Origin: Shimia marina
GTDB taxonomy: Bacteria; Pseudomonadota; Alphaproteobacteria; Rhodobacterales; Rhodobacteraceae
DNA: 64,000 nt
Direction: 5' to 3'
Assembly (NCBI RefSeq): GCF_001458175.1
Contig: NZ_CYPW01000027.1
Coordinates: 332,997 to 396,996 of the forward strand
This document shows positions 55,284-64,000 of the stretch, in pieces. The notes beneath the pieces are model-generated. The model did no database searches and was not told the DNA's origin. It worked only from the letters and a program-made list of their open reading frames with translations. The position numbers and the translations under genes were made by a program. Within the stretch, counting starts at the first letter, position 1; the number at the start of each line of letters is the position of its first letter.

Positions 55284-57581
55284 ATGAAAATGAATAAGAT
55301 TGCAGCCTCGGGGCTGTGTATGCTGTTGGGCACGACCTGTCTCCATGCAGCCGATATCCGGATTGATGCCGGCGATCAGGATCGGCTGGGCGTGACCCTG
55401 CGTCTGCCCATCACGGTTGAAGATCAGCAGGCCACTTTTGCGCAGTTGCAGTGGCAGCGCAACAAGCGGGATGATCTGACCTGGAGTGCAGGATTGATGC
55501 ATCGTCGGAAACTGTCCGGTGACTGGATTATGGGCCTTGGCGGTTTTGCGGATCACACTGAGGATGAGGTGAACAATGGGTTCACGCAGGTGTCTGTGGC
55601 GGCTGAACTCATGCGCAACGGCTTTGAGTCGCGGCTCAACGGCTACGTGCCTATTGGGGACCGCACGAAGGCCAATGCAAACTACAACGCACTTGTCGAA
55701 GCGGATGGAACCATTCGGTTTCGCGGCGGCGAAAGCCACGCCATGCGCGGGGTCGATTTTGAATTTGGCCCTCGGTTTGATTTTGCTGCGCTTGGCGGCG
55801 GTTCTTTGGGGCTGTTTGCAGGGGGCTTCCTGTTTGATCACGATGACAGTGACAGCTACCACGGCGCCACCGCGCGCGCCGAGGTGCGTTTTGATGACAT
55901 TCTGCTTGGTTTTGAAGGCACTACAATTCGTGCCGGGCTTTATGGGGAAAACAGCGATGGCGAGACCGAAGGCAGCGCCTATCTGAGCCTGACCATTCCT
56001 CTGGGAGGGAAGAAGCACAAGGCGCAGCGCGACCTGCTGCGGGACGTGATCCGCCGTGAGTATGTGACGCTGCAACGTGGCGCCTATGGCGCGCAGGAAG
56101 GTGTTCAGATTGGCGGCCGTGACATCAGCACCTTCCGTCGTGTTGAGGGGGGCAGCGCAGCGGCGGTGCAGAATGCCGGTGCTGCGCGGGCCGAAGATGA
56201 TCTTGCGACAGTTCTGAGTGATGCCGGTGAAAACTCTGTGGTCTTTGCCTCAGGCAGCTTTACAGAAGCCTCTGGTCTGACGCTGGCAGAGGGCCAGATG
56301 TTGATCGGTGGCGGCGGCGCAGTCATGGTGCGCTCTGAGAGTGGGGTGGATATGCCGCTTTATAACAGCGGCACGGCTGCGCAGCTGTCGGCTTCGGCGG
56401 GCAATGACGTGGTGACCCTGTCTGACAACAGTGGTGTGTCCGGGTTTGCACTTTCTGGCGGGGAGCGTGCGCTGGTTGGTCAGAATGTCTCTGACGTGTG
56501 GGCCAGCGGCGTCTCGGTCAGCAACACCACCTCTGACGGGGTTTACTTTAATCAGGTAACGAACGGCCGTCTGACCAATGTTTCGGTGGCGGACGTTGGA
56601 GGCAATGGCGTGTCGATTGCCAACAGCACCAATGTGTCCATCAAGGGTTTCTCGCTGGCGCGGGCGACCGACAACGGCGTGCTGCTGCGGGACAGTTCGG
56701 ACTTCAGTCTGACGGATGCCAGCTTCACGGAGATGCCGATCTGTGAAAACAACTCGCTTTGTGAGTTCTCGATATTTTCGCCCAACAATGTGCCCAACTC
56801 TGCGGTCAATGCGGTGGGTGTGACGAACGCGCGGTTTGCTGACATTGAGATGACGGATGTGACCTATGGGTTCTTCCTGGGCTCGCGGATTGACACGGCC
56901 AATTTCTCCAACAGCATTCAGGACGCTTCGAGCAACATCACGCTGGAAGATGTTTCCATCACCAACAGCCGCCGCGAAGGTATTCTGGCGGTCGCGGTGG
57001 AGGGGCTGCAGATGGAGAATATCACCATCGACAATAGCGCGCAGGCGCAGGACATGGATTTGATCGTGATCCAATCTGGCGGGGAGACCCGACTGAACAA
57101 TGGTACTTTGCGCGGTGGCATCAACGGATTGATGTTTGTGAATGGTCTTGGGCTGGATGCGAATGCGATTGATCCGGATATGCAGTTCAGCACCGTCACG
57201 ATTGATGGCACATCCCGGGCAGGGATCTTCCTCAATCCGGTGCACAATGTCAGCTTTGAAAACGTCGCGATCCGCAATGCTGGCACCCATGGTGTGCATT
57301 TTCAGGGCGACAGCTTTGGCTTTAATGGGGGGCCGGTGACCAATATCGACTTTGATGGGGTGTCGGTGGACAATGCCGCGCTCTCTGGGGCGTATTTCTT
57401 CGGGCCGACTGTGGACGCCACCGGGGACATCACCGTGACCAATACGGCGGGCGATTGTGCCGCTTTGGTGGGGCCGTTCTATGGGACGGAGCTGACCAAT
57501 CAGCCGGGAGAAAGTCTGACGATCAATGGCACCACCATGACCACGGCGGCGTTGAGTGACTGCACAGGATCTCCGTTCTGA
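55284..57581 (+). CDS. Intimin-like inverse autotransporter with beta-helix passenger
   Basis: This 765-residue outer-membrane protein has a signal peptide (MKMNKIAASGLCMLLGTTCLHA). Residues 25-245 look like the 12-stranded inverse-autotransporter barrel of intimin/invasin: alternating strands such as WIMGLGGFADHTEDEVNNGF and AELMRNGFESRLNGYVPIGD, ending YLSLTIPLGG. The typical RDVIRREYVTLQ linker follows. From about 385 to 720 a right-handed beta-helix is predicted (VSIANSTNVSIKGFSLARAT, SNITLEDVSITNSRREGILA). Cys pairs occur in ICENNSLCEF and near the C-terminus. An adhesin or surface enzyme is likely; a beta-helix passenger is unusual for this class, which normally carries Ig-like domains. 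Confidence 0.78.
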   Translation: MKMNKIAASGLCMLLGTTCLHAADIRIDAGDQDRLGVTLRLPITVEDQQATFAQLQWQRNKRDDLTWSAGLMHRRKLSGDWIMGLGGFADHTEDEVNNGFTQVSVAAELMRNGFESRLNGYVPIGDRTKANANYNALVEADGTIRFRGGESHAMRGVDFEFGPRFDFAALGGGSLGLFAGGFLFDHDDSDSYHGATARAEVRFDDILLGFEGTTIRAGLYGENSDGETEGSAYLSLTIPLGGKKHKAQRDLLRDVIRREYVTLQRGAYGAQEGVQIGGRDISTFRRVEGGSAAAVQNAGAARAEDDLATVLSDAGENSVVFASGSFTEASGLTLAEGQMLIGGGGAVMVRSESGVDMPLYNSGTAAQLSASAGNDVVTLSDNSGVSGFALSGGERALVGQNVSDVWASGVSVSNTTSDGVYFNQVTNGRLTNVSVADVGGNGVSIANSTNVSIKGFSLARATDNGVLLRDSSDFSLTDASFTEMPICENNSLCEFSIFSPNNVPNSAVNAVGVTNARFADIEMTDVTYGFFLGSRIDTANFSNSIQDASSNITLEDVSITNSRREGILAVAVEGLQMENITIDNSAQAQDMDLIVIQSGGETRLNNGTLRGGINGLMFVNGLGLDANAIDPDMQFSTVTIDGTSRAGIFLNPVHNVSFENVAIRNAGTHGVHFQGDSFGFNGGPVTNIDFDGVSVDNAALSGAYFFGPTVDATGDITVTNTAGDCAALVGPFYGTELTNQPGESLTINGTTMTTAALSDCTGSPF

Positions 57582-57608
57582 TCCCGTCGGGGACAGAGTG
57601 TATCAAGG

Positions 57609-57637
57609 AAAAAGGCGCCCGGTGAGGCGCCTTTTTT
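57609..57637. terminator. Terminator between autotransporter and acyltransferase
   Basis: AAAAAGGCGCC (57609-57619) pairs with GGCGCCTTTTT (57626-57636) around a 6-base loop, with a T-run following. It ends the rightward gene and also touches the leftward plsC stop. Confidence 0.88.
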
Positions 57638-58379
57638 ACTGTGGGGTCGTCTCGCCGGTTTGTCTGTCATAGGCGGCGGCCATGGCACCGCGCAGGCGGG
57701 CGACGGCGGCGTCTGTGTTTTCGTCAGACGCAAACAGCATCTGGTCCAGAACGTCGATGTGAATGGTGCCTTTGAAGGGGAACACTTTGCCGCGCGGCAG
57801 GAGCCTGTCGGAATGGCTGATGACAAAAGGGCGCACAGCGCGGCCGGTTTCTTGGGCGATCAGGACGGCGCCCGCCTTGAAAGGCGCAAGACCGGGTTTG
57901 GCGGCGCGGGTGCCTTCCACAAAGAGGATGGGGGAGCGGCGCTTGGGCATCTCTTTGATGGCATCTGTGAGAGAGCTCAGGGCATCACGACCTTTCTGAC
58001 GGTCGATTTTGAGCAGACCTGCGCCCTCAAATCCACGTTTGAGCAACGCCGCTTCACAGAGCTCTTTTTTGGCACCAAAGGTCACCCATTTCTCATCCGG
58101 GATCACATGCAGCATGCTGAACCCATCCAGATGGCTGCGGTGGTTGACGGCAATGATTGAGTTCTCATCGGTGCGCAGCGCTTCGCGGGCGGCATCAGAA
58201 ATCTCTACCGTCACATCGAGAAACCACAAAAGCCAGGAACAGGCGCGTGACACACGCCGCCAGTACCAGCCACGGAAGCCACGTTTGCCGCCACAGAAGG
58301 TTGGGGCGCTTGCCACAAACAGAAAGATGGCGGGGCCGACAAGGACCAGAAGGGTCCGCTTGGCAAGAGTGGCGAGCAT
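57636..58379 (-). CDS. plsC: 1-Acyl-sn-glycerol-3-phosphate acyltransferase (PlsC-like)
   Basis: This 247-residue membrane enzyme makes phosphatidic acid from lysophosphatidic acid. It has an N-terminal hydrophobic segment (RTLLVLVGPAIFLFVASA) and the catalytic HX4D motif in NHRSHLDGFSML. The second motif lies in LFVEGTRAAKPGLAPFKAGA. The PlsC family has several branches, so the exact acyl acceptor is uncertain (lysophosphatidate or a lysolipid). It is convergent with the autotransporter gene, with a terminator at the joint. Confidence 0.85.
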   Translation of the reverse strand: MLATLAKRTLLVLVGPAIFLFVASAPTFCGGKRGFRGWYWRRVSRACSWLLWFLDVTVEISDAAREALRTDENSIIAVNHRSHLDGFSMLHVIPDEKWVTFGAKKELCEAALLKRGFEGAGLLKIDRQKGRDALSSLTDAIKEMPKRRSPILFVEGTRAAKPGLAPFKAGAVLIAQETGRAVRPFVISHSDRLLPRGKVFPFKGTIHIDVLDQMLFASDENTDAAVARLRGAMAAAYDRQTGETTPQ

Positions 58380-58556
58380 GTCGGGATCCTAAAACGGGGG
58401 GCGCAGGCCCCATGGAAGTTGTTAGGCTGATAGAGAGTTACGAAGCGTAAGGATAGGGGGAATGTGGCGCGCGGGTGTGCAGGGGAGCGTTGATTTTTCG
58501 ATGTGATCGCGTCTGAATGGGCGCATGTTTTGGTAAGTTAAGTATTGAGGATTGAT

Positions 58557-60128
58557 ATGGTTCACATTTTGGCAGCGCCGCAACCGGGATACTATGCGGT
58601 TGACCAGCAACAAATCTGGGTTGATGAATTACAGACGGCACTTAACCGTGCGCGCGCGGGCGATCAGGTTCGACTTCTGCCTGGCACGTATTGTGAACCT
58701 GTTGTCTTACAGGCATCGGGAGAAGAGGGCGCCCCGATTACCATCACCGCACATGACCCTAATCAGCCGCCATTGCTTGATGGGCAACGTGCGACAGCAG
58801 AGGGTCGCCATGCGGGCATGGAGCCACTGGATGGTGATTTTGCTTTTATCAAGCTTTTTCAGGTAAGCCACATTGTCATTGAGCGCCTGAAGTTTGACCG
58901 GTGCTGGCCTTCGGTTCTGTTTTTGCGGGCGGTGCGAAATATAACCGTGCGGTCGTGTCAGGCGGAGCGTGGGCGGTTTTTCATTTATGCCCGCCAATTG
59001 GCCGATGTACCCTGTCGGGACCTGCTGATTGAAAAGTGTCAGTGGATACAGGATCCGGACTACGACATGTGGGAAGGGCGCGTGGATTGGGGGCAGGTGA
59101 AGGCATCGCCGGGATATCGGGACCATAGCCACCTCAATGGGGCTTTTTTTGGCAGCTACAATATTGAAGGTGGCGTTACCATTCGCGACTGCGATATCCG
59201 CCATGCGTTTAATGGCATTCGTATGGATATGGATGACAGGGACAGTGCGCTGCTGAAACTGGATGATGAAGGTCGTCCCGTGGTGGCCCGCAACAAAGAT
59301 GTGGCGATTTATCGTAACATGTTTTCCTTCATTCGTGACAATGCCATTGAGCCGGAAACTGGGGCGCAGAACTGGTATGTTCTCAATAATGCGTTTTACA
59401 ATCTGCATGCGGTCTATTCGACAGATCAGGTGAGCATCAGGGATATGTTCATCATTGGCAATCGGGTGCTGAACGACCGCCGTCCGGGAAAACCGGGGCA
59501 GCAGATCAATCAAGGCGGTAAGATATTCAAATTTTTCAAGCCAGAGCCAGAGCCAGGCACGGGCAAGGTGGCAAAGCCACGCCACAATCTATGGTCGCTG
59601 TTTAATTCTGTTCAGACCCGAACCGCTTACGTCAAGAAGGTCACGACGACGTTCTGGAAAGACTATTATACGCTGCTGGGGCTGTTTGAAAAAGATTATC
59701 CCGAGGATCGGAGCGCTGAACGCAATGCCTTTCATGGTGTGGACTGGCACAGCGGCATGTTTGTTCAGGGGATGGCCTGCACGCAGACAGGGTTTCCTGA
59801 TGACAAGCAGTTGCCGGCCAAGAACCGCCACAACTGTCAGGGAGGTTTTCTAAGGGCATTTGATATTACGCCATTTGACCCGGTTCCCCATGCGGCTTTA
59901 GGGGGCTGGGATGGCATGTTGCCCCAAGCAAAAGAGGTGCCGGATCTGAGGTCTGAAGCACTGACGATAGAAAGGTTGGCGGGTGCGGCTTTGGTGTTTT
60001 CTGAGGGCTTTGAGGTGGGCGCGCATGGCTGTGATGCGTTTCGGCTGAAAGGTTGGCCGTTCGAAGAGATGATGGCGTCTGCCCCACAGAATGCGCAGAT
60101 GGGGGGGGGAATTTGGTTAGTTCGCTAA
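58557..60128 (+). CDS. Right-handed parallel beta-helix protein, no signal peptide
   Basis: This product of about 523 residues resembles pectate-lyase-like beta-helix proteins: DELQTALNRARAGDQVRLLPGTYCEPVVLQASG at the N-terminus, then repeats such as IVIERLKFDRCWPSVLFLRA, VTIRDCDIRHAFNGIRMDMD and VAIYRNMFSFIRDNAIEPE. The C-terminal third is less regular. No signal peptide is seen at ATG 58557 (chosen after TGAGGATTGAT), so the route out of the cell, if any, is unclear. It could be a polysaccharide lyase, an epimerase-like protein or an unusual type I-secreted protein. A second beta-helix gene lies 1 kb upstream. Confidence 0.65.
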   Translation: MVHILAAPQPGYYAVDQQQIWVDELQTALNRARAGDQVRLLPGTYCEPVVLQASGEEGAPITITAHDPNQPPLLDGQRATAEGRHAGMEPLDGDFAFIKLFQVSHIVIERLKFDRCWPSVLFLRAVRNITVRSCQAERGRFFIYARQLADVPCRDLLIEKCQWIQDPDYDMWEGRVDWGQVKASPGYRDHSHLNGAFFGSYNIEGGVTIRDCDIRHAFNGIRMDMDDRDSALLKLDDEGRPVVARNKDVAIYRNMFSFIRDNAIEPETGAQNWYVLNNAFYNLHAVYSTDQVSIRDMFIIGNRVLNDRRPGKPGQQINQGGKIFKFFKPEPEPGTGKVAKPRHNLWSLFNSVQTRTAYVKKVTTTFWKDYYTLLGLFEKDYPEDRSAERNAFHGVDWHSGMFVQGMACTQTGFPDDKQLPAKNRHNCQGGFLRAFDITPFDPVPHAALGGWDGMLPQAKEVPDLRSEALTIERLAGAALVFSEGFEVGAHGCDAFRLKGWPFEEMMASAPQNAQMGGGIWLVR

Positions 60129-60527
60129 TTCACATGTGCTTGGGCCCTTGCCGTCAGTCAGTTCTTTTTCAATGTTCTTGCAATGCGCCATAGCTTGGTC
60201 CTGTGCGACCTGTGGATCAATATTCCAAGCATATCCACAGCCGCGTGCGCCAAACAGGGCAGAGGTATTACGTTTGGCAAAAGCAAAGAAGAACTTTGAG
60301 TAGCGCTCACTCTCACGCAGTTTACGCATTTCTTTTCGTATGTTTCGGCAGCCGTAGGCTTCACCCGGCAGGCTATTCAGCCGCGCGTGAATTTCGCGGG
60401 ACAGCTGTGCATCGTCAGGGTTGGCCACATTCATCTCGTGGAGAGGAATAGATTGAGAGGTGACTGGGGTGGGAGGCAGAATTGTTCCAAGACAGAGGAC
60501 CAGAGCAAGAGGCAACGGTTGGCGCAT
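60117..60527 (-). CDS. Small exported cysteine-containing protein, unknown function
   Basis: This 136-residue product has a signal peptide (PLPLALVLCLGTILPPTPVTS), four cysteines in the mature part (YGCRNI, ARGCGYA, AHCKNIE, STCELAN) and a charged helical centre. The cysteines suggest two disulfides in the periplasm. I do not recognise the family. Its 3' end overlaps the convergent beta-helix gene by 12 bases. Confidence 0.6.
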   Translation of the reverse strand: MRQPLPLALVLCLGTILPPTPVTSQSIPLHEMNVANPDDAQLSREIHARLNSLPGEAYGCRNIRKEMRKLRESERYSKFFFAFAKRNTSALFGARGCGYAWNIDPQVAQDQAMAHCKNIEKELTDGKGPSTCELAN

Positions 60528-60612
60528 GTTTTTGAGTGATCCTCTGATATCTTGTGTATGCAGCGTTTATCAAAAGGGGAGGAGTTGTTTCAACCTTGGG
60601 ATGATTTAAATG

Positions 60613-60641
60613 AAAAAAGCGCCCAAAGAAAGGGCGCTTTT
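60613..60641 (-). terminator. Terminator of tkt
   Basis: AAAAGCGCCC (60615-60624) pairs with GGGCGCTTTT (60632-60641) around a 7-base loop. On the minus strand six T follow, 24 bases after the tkt stop. Confidence 0.88.
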
Positions 60642-60664
60642 CGAAGGTCATCTGCGTGAGTGAC

Positions 60665-62686
60665 TTACAGCAAGTCTTTGGCCTTTTGGGCCACATTGGC
60701 TGCGGTGATGCCGAACTTTTCAAACAGCTCACCCGCTGGAGCGGAGGCCCCGAAGCTCGACATGCCGACAAAGTCGGATTTGCCTGGACGGGCGCGTTCC
60801 CCCAGCAGCCACTGATCCCAGCCACCGGCGCGCACAGCCGCCTCTACGCCAACGCGCACGGCTGCGCCGGCTGGCAGAACCTTGCGGCGGTAGGCTTCAT
60901 CCTGCTGCGCAAAGAGCTCCATGCAGGGCATGGACACCACGCGGGTGCCGATGCCTTCCGCTTCCAGAAGCGCTTTGGCTTCCATCGCGGTGGAGACCTC
61001 AGAGCCGGTGGCGATCAAGATCACCTGACGTTTGCCCTCAGCCTCGGCCAGCACATACGCGCCTTTCTCGGTCAGGTTTGCCAGTTTGTGCTCGGTGCGC
61101 AGGGTTGGCAGGTTCTGACGGGTCAGCGCCATCACGGAAGGGGTCTCTTTGCTGGTCAGCGCGATTTCCCAGGCTTCGGCAGTTTCCACGGAGTCTGCTG
61201 GACGGAACACATAAGTGTTCGGGGTCGCGCGACAGATTGCGAGGTGTTCGACCGGCTGGTGGGTTGGGCCATCTTCGCCCACACCGATGGAATCGTGGGT
61301 CATCACGAACACGGTGGGGATTTTGCTCAGCGCGGCCAGACGCATGGAGGGGCGTGCATAGTCGGTGAAGCAGAAGAAGGTGCCGCCGTAGGGGCGGATA
61401 CCGCCGTGCAGCGCCATGCCGTTCATTGCGGCGGCCATGCCGTGCTCACGGATGCCCCAATAGACATAGCGACCTTTGCGGTTGTCGGTGTCAAACACGC
61501 CGAGATCGCCGGTCTTGGTGTTGTTGGAACCGGTCAGGTCCGCAGAGCCGCCCACGGTTTCCGGCATGATCGGGTTGATCGCGGCCAGTGCCATCTCAGA
61601 CGATTTCCGAGTGGCCACGGAAGGTTTGTCTTCGGAAATCTGCTTTTTCAGCGCTTTCACGGTTGCAGAGAGCTTCTTGGGAACATCCAGAGCATAGGCG
61701 CGGTTGAAGCGATCCTGTTTCTGCTTGGAGGCCTCGGCAAAGCGCGCTTCCCAGGCTTCGCGATCAGCCGCACCACGGGCGCCGATGGCTTCCCACTGGG
61801 CTTTGATCTCGGCAGGCACTTCGAAGGCACCGTCGGTCCAGCCGTAGACGTCTTTGGCTGCGGCCAGTTGGTCGGCATCGGTCAGAGCGCCATGGCCCTT
61901 GGAGGTGTCCTGTGCCGCGTGGCCGATGGCGATGTGCGTTTTACAGGCAATCATCGACGGTTTTTTGGTTTTCTTGGCGGCCTCAATGGCGGCATCGATC
62001 GCTTCTGGATCGTGGCCGTCAATTTCCAGCACATGCCAGCCGGAGGCTTTGAAGCGTTTGACCTGATCGGTGCGATCAGAGAGCTCAACAGTGCCGTCGA
62101 TGGTGATGTTGTTGTTGTCCCAGAGCACGATCAGATGACCGAGGCTGTGGCGACCAGCAAGGCCGATGGCCTCCTGAGAGATGCCTTCCATCAGGCAGCC
62201 GTCACCGGCGATGACATAGGTGTAGTGATCCACCAGCTTGCGGCCGTACTGCGCGCGCTGGATCTCTTCGGCCATGGCAAAGCCAACGGCGTTGGAAATG
62301 CCCTGACCCAATGGGCCGGTGGTGGTTTCCACGGCGTCGAGCAGGAAGTTTTCCGGGTGACCCGCGGTGAGGGCGCCCATCTGACGGAAGTTCACCAGCT
62401 GCTCATGGGTCAGTTGCTTGTCGCCCATGAGGTAGAGCAGGGAGTAGATCAGCATGGAGCCGTGGCCAGCGGAGAGGATGAAACGATCGCGATCCGGCCA
62501 GTTTGGCGCGGCCACGTCAAATTTCATGTGCTTCTCAAACAGCACGGTCGCCACATCGGCCATGCCCATAGGCATGCCGGAGTGACCGGAATTGGCGGCA
62601 GCAACCGCATCCAGTGTCAGGGCACGGATGGCAGCAGCTTTCATCCAATGTTCAGGGTTCTTTTCACGCAGTGCGGCGATATCCAC
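60665..62686 (-). CDS. tkt: Transketolase
   Basis: This 673-residue thiamine-diphosphate enzyme moves two-carbon ketol units in the pentose phosphate and Calvin cycles. It shows [20 protein letters not shown] at the N-terminus, [19 protein letters not shown] with the TPP motif, and [22 protein letters not shown] in the second half. The C-terminal domain is complete. It is the only gene of its transcript, with inverted repeats flanking the promoter area upstream. Confidence 0.96.
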   Translation of the reverse strand: MDIAALREKNPEHWMKAAAIRALTLDAVAAANSGHSGMPMGMADVATVLFEKHMKFDVAAPNWPDRDRFILSAGHGSMLIYSLLYLMGDKQLTHEQLVNFRQMGALTAGHPENFLLDAVETTTGPLGQGISNAVGFAMAEEIQRAQYGRKLVDHYTYVIAGDGCLMEGISQEAIGLAGRHSLGHLIVLWDNNNITIDGTVELSDRTDQVKRFKASGWHVLEIDGHDPEAIDAAIEAAKKTKKPSMIACKTHIAIGHAAQDTSKGHGALTDADQLAAAKDVYGWTDGAFEVPAEIKAQWEAIGARGAADREAWEARFAEASKQKQDRFNRAYALDVPKKLSATVKALKKQISEDKPSVATRKSSEMALAAINPIMPETVGGSADLTGSNNTKTGDLGVFDTDNRKGRYVYWGIREHGMAAAMNGMALHGGIRPYGGTFFCFTDYARPSMRLAALSKIPTVFVMTHDSIGVGEDGPTHQPVEHLAICRATPNTYVFRPADSVETAEAWEIALTSKETPSVMALTRQNLPTLRTEHKLANLTEKGAYVLAEAEGKRQVILIATGSEVSTAMEAKALLEAEGIGTRVVSMPCMELFAQQDEAYRRKVLPAGAAVRVGVEAAVRAGGWDQWLLGERARPGKSDFVGMSSFGASAPAGELFEKFGITAANVAQKAKDLL

Positions 62687-62710
62687 GGATGCGCTCCTCT
62701 GGGTCTAGGG

Positions 62711-62758
62711 GTTAGGTTGTCGGGTCAATAGCAGTTTTATGCTTAATAGCAACCTAAC
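62711..62758. promoter_or_regulatory. Inverted repeat in the tkt promoter region
   Basis: GTTAGGTTG (62711-62719) and CAACCTAAC (62750-62758) form a perfect 9-bp inverted repeat. Two direct AATAGCA copies (62728 and 62746) lie within it. It starts 25 bases upstream of the tkt start and could be a regulator binding site. Confidence 0.4.
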
Positions 62759-62965
62759 AAGGGCTTTGAGGTGTTAATTTACGCGGCAAATGCGGGTGGT
62801 TTTCCTGCGGAGAGGGGGGCGCAATTTCGCAAGCCATTGGATACACTCACCCCATTGAGCGTGCTGGCGCGATTCGTTAAGACGACGTCATAAGCAGACG
62901 GACACGCGACAGAACGTGGGTCAAAACGCGGGTCAACAAGAACCCGACCGGAAAGGACGAGGCAC

Positions 62966-63763
62966 ATGAGTGACATCAGCGAACTTGAAGGCAGGCTGAG
63001 CTCGGCGCTGGAGCGCATTGCGCGTGGCGTGGATGCGATGCAGGCCGTGGTTGCTGAGCCGGATGAGGGCGATGACGTTCAGGCGTTGCGCCGGGCGTTG
63101 GAAAACGAAGCGCTGGTCACCGCGCAGATGGAAGAACGCGTGCGTGCGCTGACGGCGCGGCAAGACGAACTCGAAGAAGAATTGACCGCGGAGAAAGAGG
63201 CGCGTGCGGCGGCAGAGACAGCCTCGGAAACCGCGGGCGAGGCCGCAGTTGAAGCTGCGTTGAGCAAGGCAGCAGAAGAGCATTCGCAGGCCTTGATGGC
63301 CGCAGAAGCCCGCGCGGAGGCGGCGGAGACAGCGGCAGCGGCAGCGGCGGATAAGCTGGAAGAGCTTCAGGAGGCGGAGGCAGAAGCGCCGACTGAAACC
63401 GATGCGGCAGAGACCGCTGCGGTGGCGGAGAACCGTGCGCTTTTGGATGAACTGGCCAAGCGTCTGCGGCGTCTGCGTCAGATGGTACGCCGGGAACGGG
63501 GAGCCAATCAGCAATTGCGCGATCAGGTTGAAAAAGGTGAGATGGTAGAGCTGTCCACTGTGACCCAGGCGCTGCAAGCGGATCTGGCAACGCTGACGGC
63601 GCTGCGCGAAGCGGAAATCACAGAGACGGCTTTGATTCTGGCTGAGCTGCGCCCGCTTGTGCAGGGCGGTGTCGCGGAAGTTGTTGAGGTGGCGGCACCC
63701 GCAGAGGATACCCCTGAGGAAGAGGTGATGACCGAGGCCCGTGAAGAGGCAGGAGACGTATAA
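62966..63763 (+). CDS. Alanine/glutamate-rich coiled-coil protein upstream of zapA
   Basis: The 265-residue protein is almost entirely predicted coiled coil (ALVTAQMEERVRALTARQDE, AEARAEAAETAAAAAADKLE). It has a basic patch (LAKRLRRLRQMVRRERG) and an acidic C-terminal tail, and no membrane or signal segment. I do not know a named family. AGGAC lies before ATG 62966. Its stop overlaps the ATG of zapA (TAATG), so a role in cell division is plausible by coupling. Confidence 0.7.
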   Translation: MSDISELEGRLSSALERIARGVDAMQAVVAEPDEGDDVQALRRALENEALVTAQMEERVRALTARQDELEEELTAEKEARAAAETASETAGEAAVEAALSKAAEEHSQALMAAEARAEAAETAAAAAADKLEELQEAEAEAPTETDAAETAAVAENRALLDELAKRLRRLRQMVRRERGANQQLRDQVEKGEMVELSTVTQALQADLATLTALREAEITETALILAELRPLVQGGVAEVVEVAAPAEDTPEEEVMTEAREEAGDV

Positions 63764-64000
63764 TGCCTGAGGTTCAGATTGAAATTGGCGGACGGGTGTT
63801 TGAAGTGGCCTGTCAGGATGGTGAACAGCACTTTCTGCGTGCTGCGGCGCAGATGCTGGATGATCAGGCGAAAGTTCTGATTGCGCAGGCCGGTCGGATC
63901 CCTGAGGCACGTATGTTGTTGATGGCAGGGTTGATGCTGGCGGATAAGACCGCTGGGCTGGAAGATCAGCTGCGGGATGCGCAGGCCAAGATCGCCACGC
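63763..64000 (+). CDS. zapA: Cell division protein ZapA (3' end beyond the window)
   Basis: The visible 79 codons read MPEVQIEIGGRVFEVACQDG, then HFLRAAAQMLDDQAKVLIAQ and RMLLMAGLMLADKTAGLEDQ, which match ZapA, the protein that bundles FtsZ filaments. The start overlaps the stop of the coiled-coil gene by one base. The frame is open to the window end, so the gene is truncated only by the window. Confidence 0.85.
   Translation, partial: MPEVQIEIGGRVFEVACQDGEQHFLRAAAQMLDDQAKVLIAQAGRIPEARMLLMAGLMLADKTAGLEDQLRDAQAKIAT

Noticed and set aside
60656-62731. A 691-codon open frame antisense to transketolase
   Set aside because: It lies entirely opposite the conserved tkt gene; its product reads as a His/Gly-rich shadow with no family.
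1-64000. Insertion sequences, CRISPR arrays, tRNA or rRNA genes
   Set aside because: I saw no transposase frame, regularly spaced repeat, or tRNA-like cloverleaf; the search was by eye, so a short RNA gene could be missed.

Overview
The window is a chromosomal segment of an alphaproteobacterium of the order Rhodobacterales, most likely a marine Roseobacter-type organism. The evidence is a Rhodobacter-type gene transfer agent (GTA) tail cluster followed directly by cysE, a pyruvate dehydrogenase operon whose E1-beta subunit carries its own lipoyl domain, a bactofilin/M23 peptidase pair, a Hint-domain secreted protein, and an alphaproteobacterial LexA box (GTTC-N7-GTTC) in front of uvrA. Family names are assigned by reading the translated sequences; no database search was run. 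I saw no rRNA, tRNA, CRISPR array, insertion sequence or transposase.

Layout. 1-8965 (+): the distal part of a GTA structural operon (g6 to g15), with every gene open and many start/stop overlaps. 9091-9906: cysE, closed by a bidirectional terminator. 9986-14108 (-): ftsB-pdhA-pdhB-pdhC. 14499-16333 (+): two tandem exported SGNH-hydrolase-like paralogues. 16425-18666 (-): pgk and class I fructose-bisphosphate aldolase. 18795-19848 (+): a cytoplasmic and an exported cyclophilin. 20157-26611: a soluble hybrid histidine kinase (+), a PRMT-like methyltransferase (-) and a chemoreceptor (+). 26742-30065 (-): bactofilin, M23 peptidase, DUF455 protein and peroxiredoxin. 30153-36893 (+): a large AsmA/DUF3971 protein, queA, an MFS transporter and a DUF924 protein. 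37524-42014 (+): lpdA and uvrA. 42130-43707 (-): a secreted Hint protein.

43907-52298 holds valine catabolism: isobutyryl-CoA dehydrogenase, 3-hydroxyisobutyryl-CoA hydrolase and 3-hydroxyisobutyrate dehydrogenase in one operon, and methylmalonate-semialdehyde dehydrogenase (mmsA) 2.5 kb away, divergent from a LysR regulator. The two promoter regions share an exact 13-base motif and repeated TTGCA/TGCAA arms, which suggests one regulator for the split pathway. Between them lies a 7TM receptor whose GGDEF domain has lost its catalytic signature but kept an RxxD inhibitory site. 52369-55062 (+): CBS protein, coaD, DUF808 membrane protein and an unknown. 55284-57581 (+): an intimin-like inverse autotransporter with a predicted beta-helix passenger. 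57636-60527: an acyltransferase, a leaderless beta-helix protein and a small exported protein. 60665-62686 (-): transketolase. The window ends with a coiled-coil gene overlapping the start of zapA.

Most of the window is ordinary core metabolism and cell-envelope biology. The less ordinary points are the inverse autotransporter, the degenerate GGDEF receptor, the split valine regulon with a shared motif, the four-cysteine pattern in the GTA hub protein, the 20-bp palindrome before pdhA, and the bacterial PRMT homologue. I found no convincing wholly new multi-gene system.
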